A stretch of 64,000 nt of DNA, taken from positions 1 through 64,000 of the forward strand of contig NZ_JAUTXR010000114.1 in NCBI RefSeq assembly GCF_030658505.1, read 5' to 3'. The stretch comes from Stenotrophomonas raiganjensis (SeqCode) (GTDB lineage Bacteria; Pseudomonadota; Gammaproteobacteria; Xanthomonadales; Xanthomonadaceae). Shown here piece by piece: positions 57,201-64,000 of the stretch. Both the position numbers and the translations under genes were made by a program. Position 1 is the stretch's first letter. The number at the start of each line of letters is the position of its first letter. The notes beneath the pieces are model-generated. The model was not told the DNA's origin, searched no databases, and saw only the letters and a program-made list of their open reading frames with translations.

Positions 57201-58147
57201 ATGTTGTCAATGGGCTCGGGCAGCGAAGTGGAAAGCTGGGAGGCGATGGCAGCAGGATCAGTTATGCCTATCTTGGCCAGAACCAGATCATGTCCGATGG
57301 TGCCGAAGGCCAGGGATGGTCGAACTATATCTGGTTCATGGGCGAGCTCATTGCCGTTACGCGCGGGCCCGATGTCTACACGGTGAGAACCGATCATCTG
57401 GGGCGGCCTGAGTTCGCTGCCAACGATGTTGGGCAGGTGCGGTGGAAGGCGTACAACTATGCATATGGGCGCACCGTCACGCAGGACGATATCGGAGGGA
57501 TCAACATTGGCTTGCCAGGGCATTACTTCGACTCTGAGTCTGGCCTGTGGTACAGCGGATTCCGCGACTACGACGCAAATGTCGGTCGGTATCTGCAAAG
57601 TGATCCGATAGGGAAGGCGGGAGGTCCAAACACGTATGTCTATGCTTCTTCCAATCCTGTGGAGATTGTCGATCCACTTGGCCTGATCGGCTACGTTTGC
57701 CAGAAAGGGAAGAACATCGGAATTTCCATTCCGATCAACTTCAGTGGAGGCTCTTCCGCCGATGTCGCGATGATCAAGTCATCCATCGAAAGGGCGTGGA
57801 GTGGTCGGATTGGGAGTTACAACGTGGTTACGCGGGTCCAGGTGTATCGTATGAGCCGCCCTGCTGCTACGGTCAACAACATAACGTTGACCCAGGGCAC
57901 CGGACGCTCCTATGTCGATTCGCCCAATCTCAACTCGGGCGAATGGTTCGTTCCCGGCCAATGGTCCGCCGATAGCCTCTATCCTCACGAGGCTGGGCAC
58001 TTGCTGGGCCTTGTGAATGAAGGAGAGACCGGCATCATGAGCAGCAACCTCAGTGGTGCCAAACCGGACGGAAAGAACTTGGAAGATGTTCTGGATCCCT
58101 GGAAGAACAGAACCATCGTGAGAGGGTGCGGCTGTGCGAGCCAATAG
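54236..58147 (+). CDS. RHS-repeat protein with metallopeptidase-like C-terminal tip
   Basis: This 1,303-residue exported protein opens with a Sec signal peptide (GLCVLLLLAMIGSAAAEG). Next come Ig-like domains resembling the NBR1-type Ig fold, repeated near residues 135-240 and 243-352 (TVRNTGNTTWPAGYEY / RMNNAGNTTWTSAAGYAL). From about residue 565 it has YD repeats, and then the RHS core ending SGLWYSGFRDYDANVGRYLQSDPIG with DPLGL near 1147. The two DPxG motifs with 18-19 residues between them match the self-cleavage site of RHS cores. The last ~155 residues are a variable tip with HEAGHLLGLVNE (H1251, E1252, H1255, G1258, N1261) and GIMSS (Met1268). This resembles a zinc metallopeptidase with an Asn/Glu in place of the third His. 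Start overlaps the preceding ORF (ATGA). Confidence 0.88.
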   Translation: MSRFIRDIGLCVLLLLAMIGSAAAEGWIRLDGPPAGSTYQAPAVFELKVNWGVTTTGPKAEYIDGLRLLRNGTVVTIQAGGVYREAGLSPGTYYYELRADAVRNLPDGDQTRRSLVSAVGPITVNAPPAPFDGAEFVGSTIPGPLQHRTPYTFTATVRNTGNTTWPAGYEYQLGGSHDSYASTWSFSNVPVPHAVAPGQTVTFNINVTTPPPGEYGFQLQMIRNGAGRFGAASGLATLWVNGPINKAHFIDQNVPAEMEAGKTYSVSLRMNNAGNTTWTSAAGYALGSLNDNAAWGTYRLSLPGDIGPGATAVIIAQVRAPTTPGVYNFQWQMVQDGVEWFGVYTTNVAVKVSAPPSLVTGNIDGLSSDGTTLQGWACSTSRDDSIDVHLYAGGAAGQGGVFLAGVRADLASEAAVATACRASGSRYRFSIPLTYSQRRDHVGKGLFVHGISPVGGANSLIGGSGTFQVPPAPVGSITASPNPCTIPWGQSTCSAIVQWLVSQGSAELWAAAGSGAGTQLASGPGGSIALTNVTAAGMRLWLVSRGETIAEAAVSTIAGVRPGEVLSRVNYGYDELGRMISRSDGAGTTQHFKYDGNGNQVELIDGAGNVQRSNYDALGRVVSSQAASGSIQYFHYDGLDRIVGIVDQGGFQTRYERDGFGRAWLKVSPDTGTSTYSYAAPARVMGNVRSDGAQATMQYDGIGRVLSVVAAGDERHFTYDGCVNGIGRMCTASTPQSVVSFKYAQDGQLAERSEEFSAQGMQRSVLGIRYEASGRLSGITYPDGVVADYTYAGARLAGLNVIVGGVSRSIVAGARYTPSGAVAELTLGNGMSYRNTYDLGGRLSGRSAVPAGNGTALQELAYTFDAAGHMRSIEDRLAPQLTQVIEHDPDGRLSRLSRSGLDHIMTYDANGNWLSHTDQSASRQYAFETGSNRLLGYLSNRPGEADRVYTHDAMGNRTGESSQGDVRSYRYDGFNRMVGATINGNDTQYVVNGLGQRSGKLGGDGSRISYAYLGQNQIMSDGAEGQGWSNYIWFMGELIAVTRGPDVYTVRTDHLGRPEFAANDVGQVRWKAYNYAYGRTVTQDDIGGINIGLPGHYFDSESGLWYSGFRDYDANVGRYLQSDPIGKAGGPNTYVYASSNPVEIVDPLGLIGYVCQKGKNIGISIPINFSGGSSADVAMIKSSIERAWSGRIGSYNVVTRVQVYRMSRPAATVNNITLTQGTGRSYVDSPNLNSGEWFVPGQWSADSLYPHEAGHLLGLVNEGETGIMSSNLSGAKPDGKNLEDVLDPWKNRTIVRGCGCASQ

Positions 58148-58580
58148 GATGACGCTGCTTCTCTTGGTCGGCGTGGGCTGCCTCGGTGCATGTACGCATC
58201 GTGGCAGCGACGTTCCCACTCCGATGAGCCGCGAGTTCGGCGTGTGCATTTTTCTTCAGGCCGGTGACAGCTACCACGTGAAAGCGCCGGGACTGGATTT
58301 TGAACAAGGACTGTTAAAGCTGGCTGGCAAGGACGTTGAAGTCTATATTGGGAATCATCCTTCCTACGATGGCGTTCGATGGAATCGGGATCTGAGCCCG
58401 ACCCGTGGATTCGTGCTGGTTGGCACGGAGCATTCGAGGGGTAAGGACCGGGTGCTGCTTGGTAACAAACGTGCAGACCAGAAAGGCTTGATCTACGTGC
58501 AGTTCATGGGCGCTGACCTTGAAGCGCAGCTTCCCGTTCTGACGCGCAGGGATCTGGTAGTGGATTGTGAGCTGGATTGA
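58134..58580 (+). CDS. Small lipoprotein; candidate immunity protein
   Basis: This is a 148-residue protein (143 if started at the ATG 58149). The signal peptide ends in a lipobox (LLLLVGVGCLGAC), so it is a lipoprotein. The mature part (REFGVCIFLQAGDSYHVKAPGLDFEQG, DVEVYIGNHPSYDG, RGFVLVGTEH, LIYVQFMGADLE) looks like a small beta-rich domain I do not recognise. The reading frame overlaps the end of the RHS toxin gene by 14 bases, and the A/T-richer base use matches that gene. Genes in this position usually encode the immunity protein, and a periplasmic location would suit a toxin acting outside the cytoplasm. This role is inferred from position only. Confidence 0.65.
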   Translation: MRANRMTLLLLVGVGCLGACTHRGSDVPTPMSREFGVCIFLQAGDSYHVKAPGLDFEQGLLKLAGKDVEVYIGNHPSYDGVRWNRDLSPTRGFVLVGTEHSRGKDRVLLGNKRADQKGLIYVQFMGADLEAQLPVLTRRDLVVDCELD

Positions 58581-58652
58581 GGGAAGCGGATCTGTAAAGG
58601 TTTGAGAGCCGACACCGGCCATTCTCCGGCTGTTCTTTCCGTGGGGCCTCGA

Positions 58653-59126
58653 ATGAAGCGCTCGCTTTTACTCATTCTTCTGATGCTGGCATCCAGCTCG
58701 ACGGCTGCAGCGGTTTCAGTGCACATCGGAGGCAAACCAACGGAGCTTCTGACCGCGCAATCTCCGGGTATGAAGGTCGAAGTGCGACTGGGCATTCGTG
58801 CTACAACGGCCGACGACCCGCGCTACGCAGTCTGCGAAGGCGCGCGCCCCTGCAAAGGAGTGCAATCGCTGCAGATCCGAGTCAATGGTGCTGCCTTGGT
58901 TGTTCCGCGTTCCGCCTATTTCGATCTGGTGGATCTTTCCAGTGCGACGATTGATCTCAGCTCCAAGGGCGGTAGCCTGATGTTGCAGGGCGGGGATGCC
59001 TCAGAGAGTTACAACGTGCGTATTCGGTTCAGTAAAAACCGGGTCCTGTCGAGAGAGATCTTTGTTGGAACGTCGCAGGATGATCTGTTGGAGGAAACCA
59101 CCTATCACGAGGTGAGCATCGGATAG
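58653..59126 (+). CDS. Exported protein of unknown function in the RHS locus
   Basis: This 157-residue protein starts at ATG 58653 with a clear signal peptide (MKRSLLLILLMLASSSTAAA). The mature part (VSVHIGGKPTELLTAQSPGMKVEVRLGIRATTADD, CEGARPCKGVQSLQIRVNGAALVVPRSAYFDLVDLSSATIDL, SYNVRIRFSKNRVLSREIF) is strand-rich, with one likely disulfide, and resembles no family I can name. It shares base composition and orientation with the RHS genes and lies 72 bases after the lipoprotein gene. It may be a second immunity or accessory protein. It ends only 27 bases from a convergent gene, and no terminator is visible. Confidence 0.65.
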   Translation: MKRSLLLILLMLASSSTAAAVSVHIGGKPTELLTAQSPGMKVEVRLGIRATTADDPRYAVCEGARPCKGVQSLQIRVNGAALVVPRSAYFDLVDLSSATIDLSSKGGSLMLQGGDASESYNVRIRFSKNRVLSREIFVGTSQDDLLEETTYHEVSIG

Positions 59127-59153
59127 GTGCCTCTCTGGCTGTCCTCCTGGACC

Positions 59154-59954
59154 TCACGCCCCGCCCTGGATGTTGGCCTTCACCGCGGGCTGCATCAGCA
59201 CCGGTTCGGCCAGCGTGGCATCTCGGGCCTGGCGCACGCTGACGAACTCGGCCTCGGCCACGCCGTCGTGCACGTGGATGTTGTGCGCGCGCTGTTCGCC
59301 GATGGTGGTTTCGTTGGCGACGTCGCGGCCACGCGGGCCGTAGTCGTGGCAGACGAAAACCCGCGTGGTATCCGGCAGGGCCAGCAGGCGCTGGATCGAG
59401 CGGTACAACTGCGCGGCATCACCACCCGGGAAATCGCAGCGGGCGGTGCCGCCGTCAGGCATGAACAGCGAGTCGCCGGTGAACAGCGCGTCGCCGATCA
59501 GGTAGGCGATGCTGTCGCTGGTGTGGCCGGGCACGGCGATCACCAGGCCGCGCAGTTCGCCGAGGGCGAAGGTCTCGCCATCGCTGAACAGGTGATCGAA
59601 GATTTCATCGGCCGCCGGAAGCTGCAGGCCATAGCGCGGTGCGAAGGTGGCCTGCACCGCGCGGATGCCCTCGCCGATGGCCAGCGTGGCCCGCGGGAAG
59701 CGCTGCTTCAGCCGGCGCCCGGCCGACACGTGGTCGGCGTGGGCATGGGTCTCCAGCAGCCAGCGCAGCTGCAGGCCTTGCTGCTCGATGGCCTGCAATG
59801 CGGCATGCAGCGGCGCTTCGCTGCTGGCGTCGGTATCCGGGTCGTAGTCCAGGACCGGGTCGATCAGCGCTGCCTCGCCGCTGGCCGGGTCGCTGACCAG
59901 ATAGCTGAAGGTATTGCTGTCACGGTGGAAGAAGGACTGCACCTGGACCGGCAT
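59154..59954 (-). CDS. MBL-fold metallohydrolase (ETHE1/persulfide dioxygenase-like)
   Basis: This 266-residue cytoplasmic protein has the zinc/iron site of the metallo-beta-lactamase fold: THAHADHVSAG (H70, H72, D74, H75), VPGHTSDSIAYLIGDALFTGDSLFMPDGGTARCDFPGGDAAQLYRSIQRLLALPDTTRVFVCHDYGP. The GTARCDFPGG and CHDYGP stretches resemble the ETHE1/Blh subfamily, whose known members oxidise glutathione persulfide to sulfite in sulfide detoxification. The single iron-binding geometry of ETHE1 uses the same first His pair, so this assignment is plausible but not proven. The start MPVQVQSFFHRDSNTFSYLV at 59954 is the family beginning. It is 11 bases after the end of the co-directional nuclease gene. 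Confidence 0.85.
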   Translation of the reverse strand: MPVQVQSFFHRDSNTFSYLVSDPASGEAALIDPVLDYDPDTDASSEAPLHAALQAIEQQGLQLRWLLETHAHADHVSAGRRLKQRFPRATLAIGEGIRAVQATFAPRYGLQLPAADEIFDHLFSDGETFALGELRGLVIAVPGHTSDSIAYLIGDALFTGDSLFMPDGGTARCDFPGGDAAQLYRSIQRLLALPDTTRVFVCHDYGPRGRDVANETTIGEQRAHNIHVHDGVAEAEFVSVRQARDATLAEPVLMQPAVKANIQGGA

Positions 59955-59965
59955 CGGAACTCTCC

Positions 59966-60784
59966 TCAGCGCGTGCCGAGCACGCGGTTCAGCAACTGCG
60001 CCAGGTTCTCGCCGGCCAGTCGCAGCTGCGCCTCGGCCAGGGGCCGGTAGCGCTCGGTGTATTCGTCACCGATTTTACGCGTGGCCGGATAAACGCCAGC
60101 TTGCATGGAAATGCGGCAGCTGGCCTCGGCCCACGTCTGCGGGTCGCGCTGCGGGTTGGACTGGCGCGCCAGCTTCGGCGCGCGCTGGCTCTGCAGCAGC
60201 GGCAGGTAGCCGGCGTCGTCCAGCTTGCGGGTGTTGAGCATGCCGCTGTCCCACAGCGAGTGCAGGTTGGTACCGCGATTGCCGAACTGCAGCTGGAAAT
60301 CATTGCCGCCCTTGTCGTGGGCGTAACCGGCGTGCATCGGCTGGTGGATGTCACCGACCAGGTGCACGACGAACTTCAGCGCCTGCAGGCGCTCGCCGTC
60401 GGTCAGGCTGCGATCACCCAGGATGGCACTCTGTGCCTTCAGGGCCTCGACGATGCAGTTGCCGTTCCTGCAGTGCTTCGGCGCTTCGTAATGGCAGTCG
60501 TCTTCGGCGATGTTGACGTAGTGCCAGCCGGCCGAGCGGCGGCCCAGGCCGGGGTCCTTGGCGCGCAGCTGGTCGGCCCACGGCGCGATGCTGGCCAGGG
60601 TGGCGTCCGCTTCGGTGGCCAGCAGGCGGTCCACTTCGGCGCGGGCGGTGGGGTTGAGGCGGGCGTCGGCGACTTCGGCGACAAGGCGGTGGCCTTGTGC
60701 GCCCCAGGCATGGGCGGGGGCGGAGACGGACAGCAGGGCCGGCGCCAGGGCGGCGGCGAGGAAGAGGGCGTGCAGGGCTTTCAT
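59966..60784 (-). CDS. S1/P1-family nuclease, exported
   Basis: This is a 272-residue zinc-dependent nuclease of the S1/P1 family, which cleaves single-stranded RNA/DNA and 3'-nucleotides. The signal peptide (MKALHALFLAAALAPALLSVSAPAHA) would leave Trp as the first mature residue (WGAQGHRLVAEVAD). In this family the mature N-terminal Trp binds a zinc ion. Other ligand motifs are present: WADQLRA, WHYVNI, HLVGDIHQPMHAGYAHDKGGNDF, and NLHSLWDSG. Cysteine pairs (DDCHYEAPKHC, NCIVE) suggest disulfides. I used ATG 60784; a GTG two codons earlier is also possible. It is secreted or periplasmic and may scavenge phosphate and nucleosides. Confidence 0.92.
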   Translation of the reverse strand: MKALHALFLAAALAPALLSVSAPAHAWGAQGHRLVAEVADARLNPTARAEVDRLLATEADATLASIAPWADQLRAKDPGLGRRSAGWHYVNIAEDDCHYEAPKHCRNGNCIVEALKAQSAILGDRSLTDGERLQALKFVVHLVGDIHQPMHAGYAHDKGGNDFQLQFGNRGTNLHSLWDSGMLNTRKLDDAGYLPLLQSQRAPKLARQSNPQRDPQTWAEASCRISMQAGVYPATRKIGDEYTERYRPLAEAQLRLAGENLAQLLNRVLGTR

Positions 60785-60921
60785 GCGCACATTCTAGCGG
60801 GGTAGGTGGATTGAAGAGCGGCGCGTTCCTGTTCCGAAGTTGGAGCGCAGCGGGAGGCGCGGCGTGTCCCGGCTCTGCTCCCCGCCTCGCCCCAGCTCCG
60901 GAACCGCTTCAGTCCCAGGCA

Positions 60922-60948
60922 CAAAAAAGCCCCGGCAATCACCGGGGC
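60922..60948 (-). terminator. Rho-independent terminator after ompW (minus strand)
   Basis: On the minus strand GCCCCGGTGATTGCCGGGGC folds as a six-base-pair stem and is followed by TTTTTTG. A second hairpin, GCGGGGGC-GAA-GCCCCCGC, lies closer to the gene at about 60981-60999. The rest of the gap to the nuclease (60785-60920) shows no gene. Confidence 0.85.
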
Positions 60949-61015
60949 AACATGCTGCGAGGGTTTTGCGTATGGCGGGGGAGCGGGGGCGAAGCCCCCG
61001 CGCTCAACACACCGC

Positions 61016-61645
61016 TTAGAACTTGAAGACGTACGAAGCGCCGTAGACCAGCGGATCGATGTTGACCGTGCCGATCTTCTCGCCGTTCAACTTCACCTTG
61101 CTGTCGATGTCGATCCAGCGCATGTCCACGCGCAGTGCGCCCTTCTCGCCGATCGCGAAGTCCACGCCCGCATGCGCGGCCAGGCCCCACGAATCCTGCA
61201 GCTTCAGGCGGCTGTCCTTCAGCGCACCGGTGGTGTCTTCGCTGAAGAAGGTCGTGTAGTTCACGCCCGCACCGATGAACGGCGACACCTTGCCCTTGCT
61301 GTTGAAGTGGTACTGCACGGTCACCACCGGCGGCAGCTGCTTGGTGCTGCCCACGCGGCCCAGGCCATTGATGTTGATGTCGTGCTTGAACGGCAGCGCG
61401 GCCAGCACTTCGATGCCCAGGTTGTCGGCGATGAAGTACTCGCCGGTGATGGTCGGCTTGACGTCGTTGTCGACGTCGACCTTCAGGGTGTGGTTGGCCA
61501 GCCAGCCGTTGTTCGACTTCGGGGCCACCTGGTGGATACCGGCGGAGAGGGTCCAGTCACCCTTGGACTGGGCCATGGCCGGGGCGGCGGCGAGCGACAG
61601 GGCGGCGGCCACGCTGGCCGCGATCAGGGGGGAGGTCTTGCGCAT
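61016..61645 (-). CDS. ompW: Outer-membrane protein OmpW
   Basis: This is a 209-residue eight-stranded outer-membrane barrel. The signal peptide (MRKTSPLIAASVAAALSLAAAPAMA) is followed by QSKGDWTLSAGIHQVAPKSNNG. Barrel strands with family motifs come next: PTITGEYFIADNLGIEVLAALPFKHDI, PPVVTVQYHF, VSPFIGAGVNYTTFF, and the C-terminal aromatic end GASYVFKF. OmpW proteins form a narrow hydrophobic channel and are induced under low oxygen or stress in several bacteria. A perfect FNR-type site is located about 61 bases upstream, matching the regulation known for E. coli ompW. It is divergent from gapA. Confidence 0.95.
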   Translation of the reverse strand: MRKTSPLIAASVAAALSLAAAPAMAQSKGDWTLSAGIHQVAPKSNNGWLANHTLKVDVDNDVKPTITGEYFIADNLGIEVLAALPFKHDININGLGRVGSTKQLPPVVTVQYHFNSKGKVSPFIGAGVNYTTFFSEDTTGALKDSRLKLQDSWGLAAHAGVDFAIGEKGALRVDMRWIDIDSKVKLNGEKIGTVNIDPLVYGASYVFKF

Positions 61646-61705
61646 GGGGGTGTTCTCGTTGCTGGGTGGATGGCGACAGTCTCGGCCTCACGCCGCGCTA
61701 ACGCT

Positions 61706-61719
61706 TTGATCCGGATCAA
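61706..61719. promoter_or_regulatory. FNR/ANR-type binding site between ompW and gapA
   Basis: TTGAT-CCGG-ATCAA is a perfect match to the FNR consensus TTGAT-N4-ATCAA. Its centre is about 67 bases upstream of the ompW start and about 125 bases upstream of the gapA start, so activation of ompW at a -41.5 position is feasible. A CRP/Clp-type regulator with related half-sites cannot be excluded. Confidence 0.75.
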
Positions 61720-61834
61720 ATCCTGTCCGCCGACCTGCTGGCGGCCGTGCCTGGCCCACGGTGGCCAGCCCTGGCCTGCTAGACTTGTGGGCCCTATCCA
61801 TCCCGCCGCACCCGTCGCGGCTGCAGGAGCTTGA

Positions 61835-62842
<1,008 letters not shown>

Positions 62843-62864
62843 GGCCGGCGAAGATCGCACGCGG

Positions 62865-62892
62865 ACCCCGGCCTGGCCGGGGTTCGTCGTTT
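62865..62892 (+). terminator. Likely terminator after gapA
   Basis: ACCCCGGC pairs with GCCGGGGT around CTG, followed by TCGTCGTTTAT. Confidence 0.7.
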
Positions 62893-62967
62893 ATGGGGCC
62901 AGCCCTGTCGTAGCATGGGCCGGTCGACCGCTGCCGCTGGGGCGCGGGAACGCAACGGAAGCACGCA

Positions 62968-64000
62968 ATGGAAGCACTGATAGCCCTGGTCGTACTGGTC
63001 CTGCTGGCCATCCCGCTGCTGCTGGTGGTGGCACTGGTGATGATTGCCGGCCTGCGCCGCCGCGTCGCCGCGCTGGAAAGCGCGATGGCCGCCACGCCGG
63101 CCACCGTCAGGCCGGCCGCCACCGGGCCCGCGCCTGAACGGCCTGTGGCCGCACCTGCTGCCAGCGCCGATCCACCGTTCCTGCGCCCGGTCGCCACCGC
63201 CGCGCCGCAGCCCCCCCAGCCGCCCCAGCCACCGGTGCGCGAAGCAATGCCCACCGAGGTGCCTGTCCCCCGTCCTGCGGCGCCACCGCCGGTACCGCCG
63301 GCTCCGGTGCAGCCACCGCTGCCGGCCGAACCGGTGCTGCCGAACGTCTTCGAACGCGGTATCGGCGCAGTCAAGCGCTGGTTCACCGAGGGCAACGTGC
63401 CGGTCAAGATCGGCATGCTGGTGCTGCTGGCCGGTGTCGCCGCGCTGCTGAAGTACGTCAGCGACCAGGGCTGGCTGGCGCTGCCGATCGAACTGCGCCT
63501 GGCCGGCGTCACCGTTGGCGCGCTGGGGCTGCTGGCCTTCGGCTGGCACCAGCGTGAACGCAGGCGCATGTTCGCGCTTGCGCTGCAGGGCGGTGCCATC
63601 GGCGTGCTGCTGCTGACCATCTTCGCCGCCTTCAAGCGCTTCGAGCTGGTCACCCCCGGCTTCGCCTTCGTCAGCTCGATCGCCCTGGTGGCCGGGCTGT
63701 GCGTGCTGGCGGTGGTGCAGAATTCACGCACGCTGGCGGTGCTGGGCATCCTCGCCGGCTTCATGGCGCCGCTGTGGCTGTCCACCGGCAGCGGCAACCA
63801 CGTGGGGTTGTTCAGCTACTACGCGGTGCTCAACGCCGGCATCTTCGCCATTGCCTGGTTCCGGCCGTGGCGCGCGCTGAACCTGCTGGGCTTCGCCTTC
63901 ACCTTCGGTATCGGTACGTTCTGGGGCGTGCTGCAGTACGCGCCTGACAAGTTCGGCAGCACCGAGCCGTTCCTGCTGCTGTTCTTTGCCTTCTACCTGC
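62968..64000 (+). CDS. DUF2339 multi-pass membrane protein (partial, cut by window end)
   Basis: The first 344 codons of a large membrane protein run to the window end without a stop. The ATG at 62968 opens a membrane helix (ALIALVVLVLLAIPLLLVVALVMIAGL). A short coiled segment and a ~90-residue Pro/Ala-rich linker follow (about residues 45-125). Then comes the DUF2339 core: GIGAVKRWFTEGNVPVKIGMLVLLAGVAALLKYVSD, ELRLAGVTVGALGLLAFGW, ALALQGGAIGVLLLTIFAAFKRF, with successive hydrophobic segments. Complete members usually have 20 or more helices and 800-1,000 residues; their function is unknown. A proline-rich cytoplasmic or periplasmic linker after the first helix is common. Confidence 0.87.
   Translation, partial: MEALIALVVLVLLAIPLLLVVALVMIAGLRRRVAALESAMAATPATVRPAATGPAPERPVAAPAASADPPFLRPVATAAPQPPQPPQPPVREAMPTEVPVPRPAAPPPVPPAPVQPPLPAEPVLPNVFERGIGAVKRWFTEGNVPVKIGMLVLLAGVAALLKYVSDQGWLALPIELRLAGVTVGALGLLAFGWHQRERRRMFALALQGGAIGVLLLTIFAAFKRFELVTPGFAFVSSIALVAGLCVLAVVQNSRTLAVLGILAGFMAPLWLSTGSGNHVGLFSYYAVLNAGIFAIAWFRPWRALNLLGFAFTFGIGTFWGVLQYAPDKFGSTEPFLLLFFAFYL

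Overview
The window looks like chromosomal DNA of a Stenotrophomonas (S. maltophilia complex) or a close Xanthomonadaceae relative. DNA is strongly GC-rich. Intergenic gaps carry the GTAG-headed palindromes (about 60-70 bp, arms around GAGCCGAGC / GCTCGGCTC) known as SMAG repeats, plus several smaller palindrome families. The gene content (gmk-rpoZ-spoT-ridA-recG, mrcA divergent from pilMNOPQ, a moxR-Bat operon) also fits. The first ~100 bases are runs of G and C and look like a contig-end artefact. No tRNA, rRNA, CRISPR array, transposase or phage gene was seen.

Layout. 1-5,000 (minus strand): a three-gene respiratory formate dehydrogenase whose catalytic subunit reads through an in-frame TGA as selenocysteine, with a good SECIS hairpin. 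5,100-11,150: gmk, rpoZ, spoT, ridA, recG. 11,150-14,400: a repeat-rich gap, a nucleoside hydrolase, zinc-free ribosomal protein L31B and citrate synthase. 14,700-26,600 is a surface-adhesion block: a small OB-fold periplasmic protein, a complete alternate (CS1/Cbl-type) chaperone-usher fimbrial operon (pilin, usher, tip subunit, chaperone), then a 1,726-residue trimeric autotransporter adhesin followed by an unrecognised membrane-anchored protein.

27,700-35,500: penicillin-binding protein 1A divergent from the type IV pilus assembly and secretin genes pilMNOPQ. 35,700-42,640: a tightly overlapping MoxR / DUF58 / DUF4381 / BatA / BatB-BatC fusion / BatD operon, probably acting at the cell envelope. 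42,700-46,230: a dicarboxylate/amino-acid symporter and transketolase. 46,460-49,690: a HigBA toxin-antitoxin pair, an acetyl-CoA hydrolase/transferase-family enzyme and a flavin reductase-like protein.

49,800-51,920: a BlaI-type repressor, an M56 membrane metallopeptidase with a TonB-like C-terminus, and a small lipoprotein. 52,100-59,130 is visibly richer in A/T and holds the most unusual locus: an RHS polymorphic toxin split over two overlapping ORFs, both apparently exported. The second ends in a zinc-metallopeptidase-like tip and is followed by two small exported proteins, which are immunity candidates. 59,150-64,000 returns to core genes: an MBL-fold hydrolase, an S1/P1 nuclease, ompW and gapA divergent around a perfect FNR-type site, and the start of a large DUF2339 membrane protein cut by the window end.

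All functional names are from reading the translated sequences and remembered family motifs. No search was run.
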